Shown here one piece after another: positions 61,708-64,000 of a stretch of DNA of 64,000 nt (position 1 is its first letter; each line of letters begins with the position of its first letter). The notes beneath the pieces are model-generated. The model did no database searches, was not told where the DNA came from, and saw nothing but the letters and a program-made list of their open reading frames with translations. A program made the position numbers and the translations under genes. The DNA comes from Thiobacillus sp. (lineage in GTDB: Bacteria > Pseudomonadota > Gammaproteobacteria > Burkholderiales > Thiobacillaceae). The stretch spans positions 1-64,000 of the forward strand of contig JAIBEI010000009.1 in NCBI GenBank assembly GCA_019459055.1. The letters run 5' to 3'.

Positions 61708-62331
61708 ATGGCGCAATTCTTCAATATCCATGCCGAGAACCCGCAACCGCGGCTGATCCAGCAGGCGGTCGACATCCTCAAGCGCGGCGGCGTGATCGTC
61801 TATCCCACCGACTCGTGCTATGCGCTGGGTTGCCACATCGGCGACAAGGAAGCGGCGATGCGCCTGCTGTCGGTGCGCGGACTCGACACCGGGCACGACC
61901 TCACGCTGATCTGCAGGGATTTGTCCGAGCTCGGCCGCTACGCCCAGGTCGACAACACCCAGTTCCGCTTTCTGAAGGCGCACACCCCGGGCGCCTACAC
62001 CTTCATCCTGCGCGGCACCCGCGAAGTGCCGAAGCGGCTGCTGCACAAGAAGCACGACACCATCGGCCTCAGGGTGCCCGATCATCCCATCGTGCAGGCG
62101 CTGCTGGCCGAACTGGGCGAGCCCATCCTGTCGTCCACGCTGCTGCTGTACGGCGAGGACGTGCCGCTGACCGAGCCGTGGGAAATCCGCGAACGCCTGG
62201 AGCATCTGGTCGATCTGGTCATCGACGGCGGCGCCTGCGGCCTCACCCCGACCACCGTGGTCGATCTCACCACCGATACGCCCGCCGTGGTGCGCTTCGG
62301 CAAGGGCGACACGGCGGATTTCGAGGCGTGA
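61708..62331 (+). CDS. Sua5/YciO/YrdC-family protein
   Basis: A 207-residue YrdC-fold protein: RGGVIVYPTDSCYALGCHIGDKEA, TLICRDLSELGRYA, PGAYTFILRGTREVPKRL, and ITPTTVVDLT-like LTPTTVVDLTT at the end. Length and sequence fit the YciO branch rather than the TsaC t6A enzyme proper, so activity as L-threonylcarbamoyladenylate synthase is likely but not certain. It precedes the M50 protease gene by 42 bases. Confidence 0.9.
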   Translation: MAQFFNIHAENPQPRLIQQAVDILKRGGVIVYPTDSCYALGCHIGDKEAAMRLLSVRGLDTGHDLTLICRDLSELGRYAQVDNTQFRFLKAHTPGAYTFILRGTREVPKRLLHKKHDTIGLRVPDHPIVQALLAELGEPILSSTLLLYGEDVPLTEPWEIRERLEHLVDLVIDGGACGLTPTTVVDLTTDTPAVVRFGKGDTADFEA

Positions 62332-62373
62332 TCTGCCCCCGGACTTCCCTCTCCCCGACGCCAGGTTAATACG

Positions 62374-63078
62374 ATGGAACTCAGCCTGATCCAGAAAATC
62401 GCCATATTCGCGCTGCCGGTCATTTTTGCCATCACCCTGCACGAAGCTGCCCACGGTTATGTCGCGCGCTACTTCGGCGACACGACCGCGGCCGCGCTGG
62501 GCCGCATCACCCTCAACCCGCTCAAGCACATCGACCCGGTGGGCACCATCCTGGTGCCGCTGGCGATCCTGATTGCCAGCAAGCTTCTGGGCGGCGGCAT
62601 GATCCTGTTCGGCTGGGCCAAGCCGGTGCCGGTCAATTTTGGCCAGCTGCGCCGCCCCAAGCAGGACATGCTGTGGGTGGCCGCCGCCGGACCCGGGATC
62701 AATCTCGTCATGGCGGTGTTCTGGGGGCTGATGATCCAGCTGGGTCATGCCCTCGGCAGCAGCTTTGCCGGCACGCCGCTGATGCTGATGGGCGCGGCGG
62801 GCGTGTTCATCAATATCATCCTGATGGCCTTGAACCTGATTCCGCTGCCACCGCTAGACGGTGGCCGCATCGCCGTCAGCCTGTTGCCGGTGAAGCAGGC
62901 CATCCAGTTCTCACGGCTGGAGCCCTATGGCCTGTTCATTCTGCTCGGCCTGTTGTTCACTGGCATCCTCGGCATCATCCTGTGGCCGCTCATCACCCTG
63001 TTCATCGGCCTCATCGCACTGGTCACCGGCCTCGAATCCGCGCAACTGGTCGGCCTGATCCAGGTCGTCCTGTCCTGA
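62374..63078 (+). CDS. Site-2 protease family (M50) membrane metalloprotease
   Basis: A 234-residue protein with about five or six helices. Zinc motif HEAAH in ITLHEAAHGYVARYFGD near residue 22 and the third ligand in NLIPLPPLDGGRI near 150. No PDZ domain. Intramembrane protease of unknown substrate, commonly encoded before trpS in this class. Confidence 0.93.
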   Translation: MELSLIQKIAIFALPVIFAITLHEAAHGYVARYFGDTTAAALGRITLNPLKHIDPVGTILVPLAILIASKLLGGGMILFGWAKPVPVNFGQLRRPKQDMLWVAAAGPGINLVMAVFWGLMIQLGHALGSSFAGTPLMLMGAAGVFINIILMALNLIPLPPLDGGRIAVSLLPVKQAIQFSRLEPYGLFILLGLLFTGILGIILWPLITLFIGLIALVTGLESAQLVGLIQVVLS

Positions 63079-63124
63079 CCCGAAAACATTCTCGACTCTC
63101 CGCTCTTAACTCTCGACCCTAAAA

Positions 63125-64000
63125 ATGTATTCCGACCGCGTTCTCTCCGGCATGCGCCCCACCGGGCGCCTGCACCTTGGCCACTACCACGGCGTCCTGA
63201 AAAACTGGCTGCGCCTGCAGAACGAATACCAGTGCCTGTTTTTCGTCGCCGACTGGCATGCGCTGACCACGCATTACGACACGCCGCAGATGATTGATGA
63301 GAGCGCGCGCGACATGGTGATCGACTGGCTTGCTGCCGGCATTGATCCGGCGCAGGCCACCCTGTTCGTGCAGTCGCGGGTGATCGAACACGCCGAATTG
63401 CATCTGCTGCTGTCGATGATGACGCCGCTCGGCTGGCTGGAACGCGTCCCGACCTACAAGGACCAGCAGGAGAAACTGACCAGCAAGGACCTGTCGACCT
63501 ACGGCTTCCTCGGCTATCCGCTGCTGATGAGCTCCGACATCCTGATCTACCGTGCCAATCGGGTTCCGGTGGGCGAAGACCAGATTCCGCATATCGAATT
63601 CACCCGGGAACTGGCGCGCCGCTTCAACCACATGTATGGCCGCGAGCCGGGATTCGAGGACAAGGCGCGTGCCGCCGTCAAGAAGCTCGGATCGAAAAAG
63701 GCGCGGCTGTACGAAGAGTGCCGCACCGCCTATCAGGAACAGGGCGACGACGAGGCGCTGGAGTCCGCCAAGGCGCTGTTGAACGACGCGCAGAATCTGT
63801 CGATGAACGACCGCGAGCGCCTGTTCGGTTACCTTGAAGGCTCCGGCAAGATGATCCTCGTCGAGCCCGAAGCACTGCTCACCGCAGCGTCGAAAATGCC
63901 CGGGCTGGACGGCCAGAAAATGTCCAAGTCGTACAACAACACCATCGCGCTGCGCGAAGACCCGGAAGTCATCACCAAGAAAATCCGCACCATGCCGACC
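63125..64000 (+). CDS. trpS: Tryptophanyl-tRNA synthetase (3' end outside window)
   Basis: Starts at ATG 63125 and remains open to the right edge (292 codons). Class I signatures: HLGHYHG (HIGH-type) at about residues 17-20 and KMSKS near 265. MRPTGRLHLG at the start and VPVGEDQIPHIEFTRELARRFN are TrpS-specific. A short insertion around GSKKARLYEECR suggests the long TrpS form. The spacer before it (63079-63124) is a TCTCGACTCTC-type low-complexity stretch. Confidence 0.97.
   Translation, partial: MYSDRVLSGMRPTGRLHLGHYHGVLKNWLRLQNEYQCLFFVADWHALTTHYDTPQMIDESARDMVIDWLAAGIDPAQATLFVQSRVIEHAELHLLLSMMTPLGWLERVPTYKDQQEKLTSKDLSTYGFLGYPLLMSSDILIYRANRVPVGEDQIPHIEFTRELARRFNHMYGREPGFEDKARAAVKKLGSKKARLYEECRTAYQEQGDDEALESAKALLNDAQNLSMNDRERLFGYLEGSGKMILVEPEALLTAASKMPGLDGQKMSKSYNNTIALREDPEVITKKIRTMPT

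Overview
The window is a compact, GC-rich chromosomal segment of a betaproteobacterium. The block yceD-rpmF-plsX-fabH-fabD-fabG-acpP-fabF-pabB-pabC-mltG-tmk-holB-pilZ-tatD, the rne/rluC divergence, grpE-dnaK-dnaJ and the bolA-yciI-ispZ group are all typical of that class. A Thiobacillaceae/Nitrosomonadales-like host is my inference from overall gene style; the sequence does not name it. The window opens inside a PAS histidine kinase gene and closes inside trpS.

Layout. 1-9.7 kb: a histidine kinase (cut), a stand-alone Hen1-type RNA methyltransferase gene, then a tightly overlapping AmmeMemoRadiSam operon (Memo, AMMECR1, radical SAM enzyme) with an alpha/beta hydrolase, followed by an ABC exporter (ATPase, FtsX permease, HlyD adaptor) and a cluster of REP-like palindromes. 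9.8-17.4 kb: a looser, more accessory stretch with a phosphoribosyltransferase, a YkgJ-type cysteine protein, a DUF2132 protein, an exported FKBP, an orphan membrane protein, an exported DUF3617 protein, a D,D-carboxypeptidase, a TMTC-like membrane glycosyltransferase, a small protein ending in a J-like HPD motif, and tRNA-Asn with its promoter and terminator.

17.4-33 kb: a Y-family DNA polymerase behind a LexA-like palindrome, a BrkB/cyclic-nucleotide-domain fusion, an aspartate-type aminotransferase, uvrB with a low-molecular-weight tyrosine phosphatase, rne facing away from rluC, then a densely overlapping run (HAD phosphatase, mini-Rieske, S49 peptidase, Rof-like) and a RIO-type kinase and dbpA. 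32.6-37.2 kb (minus strand): two-subunit pyruvate carboxylase genes with maf and an RsmI-like methylase.

37.3-49.3 kb: the fatty-acid synthesis operon behind a near-consensus sigma70 promoter, running on into folate (pabB, pabC), cell-wall (mltG), nucleotide (tmk) and replication (holB) genes. 49.3-55.1 kb: tcdA, an exported GlcG/HbpS protein, and grpE-dnaK-dnaJ behind a sigma32-type promoter. 55.0-64 kb: tRNA-Ser, two membrane-associated glycosyltransferases with a VTT protein and a dispersed palindromic repeat, an unusual Hfq, a parvulin, bolA, yciI, ispZ, a PHP phosphatase, a Sua5-family protein, an M50 protease and trpS.

No CRISPR array, insertion sequence, integrase gene or rRNA operon was seen. 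The most notable items are the Memo/AMMECR1/radical-SAM operon (conserved but functionally unresolved), the minimal Hen1-like methyltransferase lacking its usual Pnkp partner, the SOS-like operator in front of the Y-family polymerase, and the Hfq with an altered loop.
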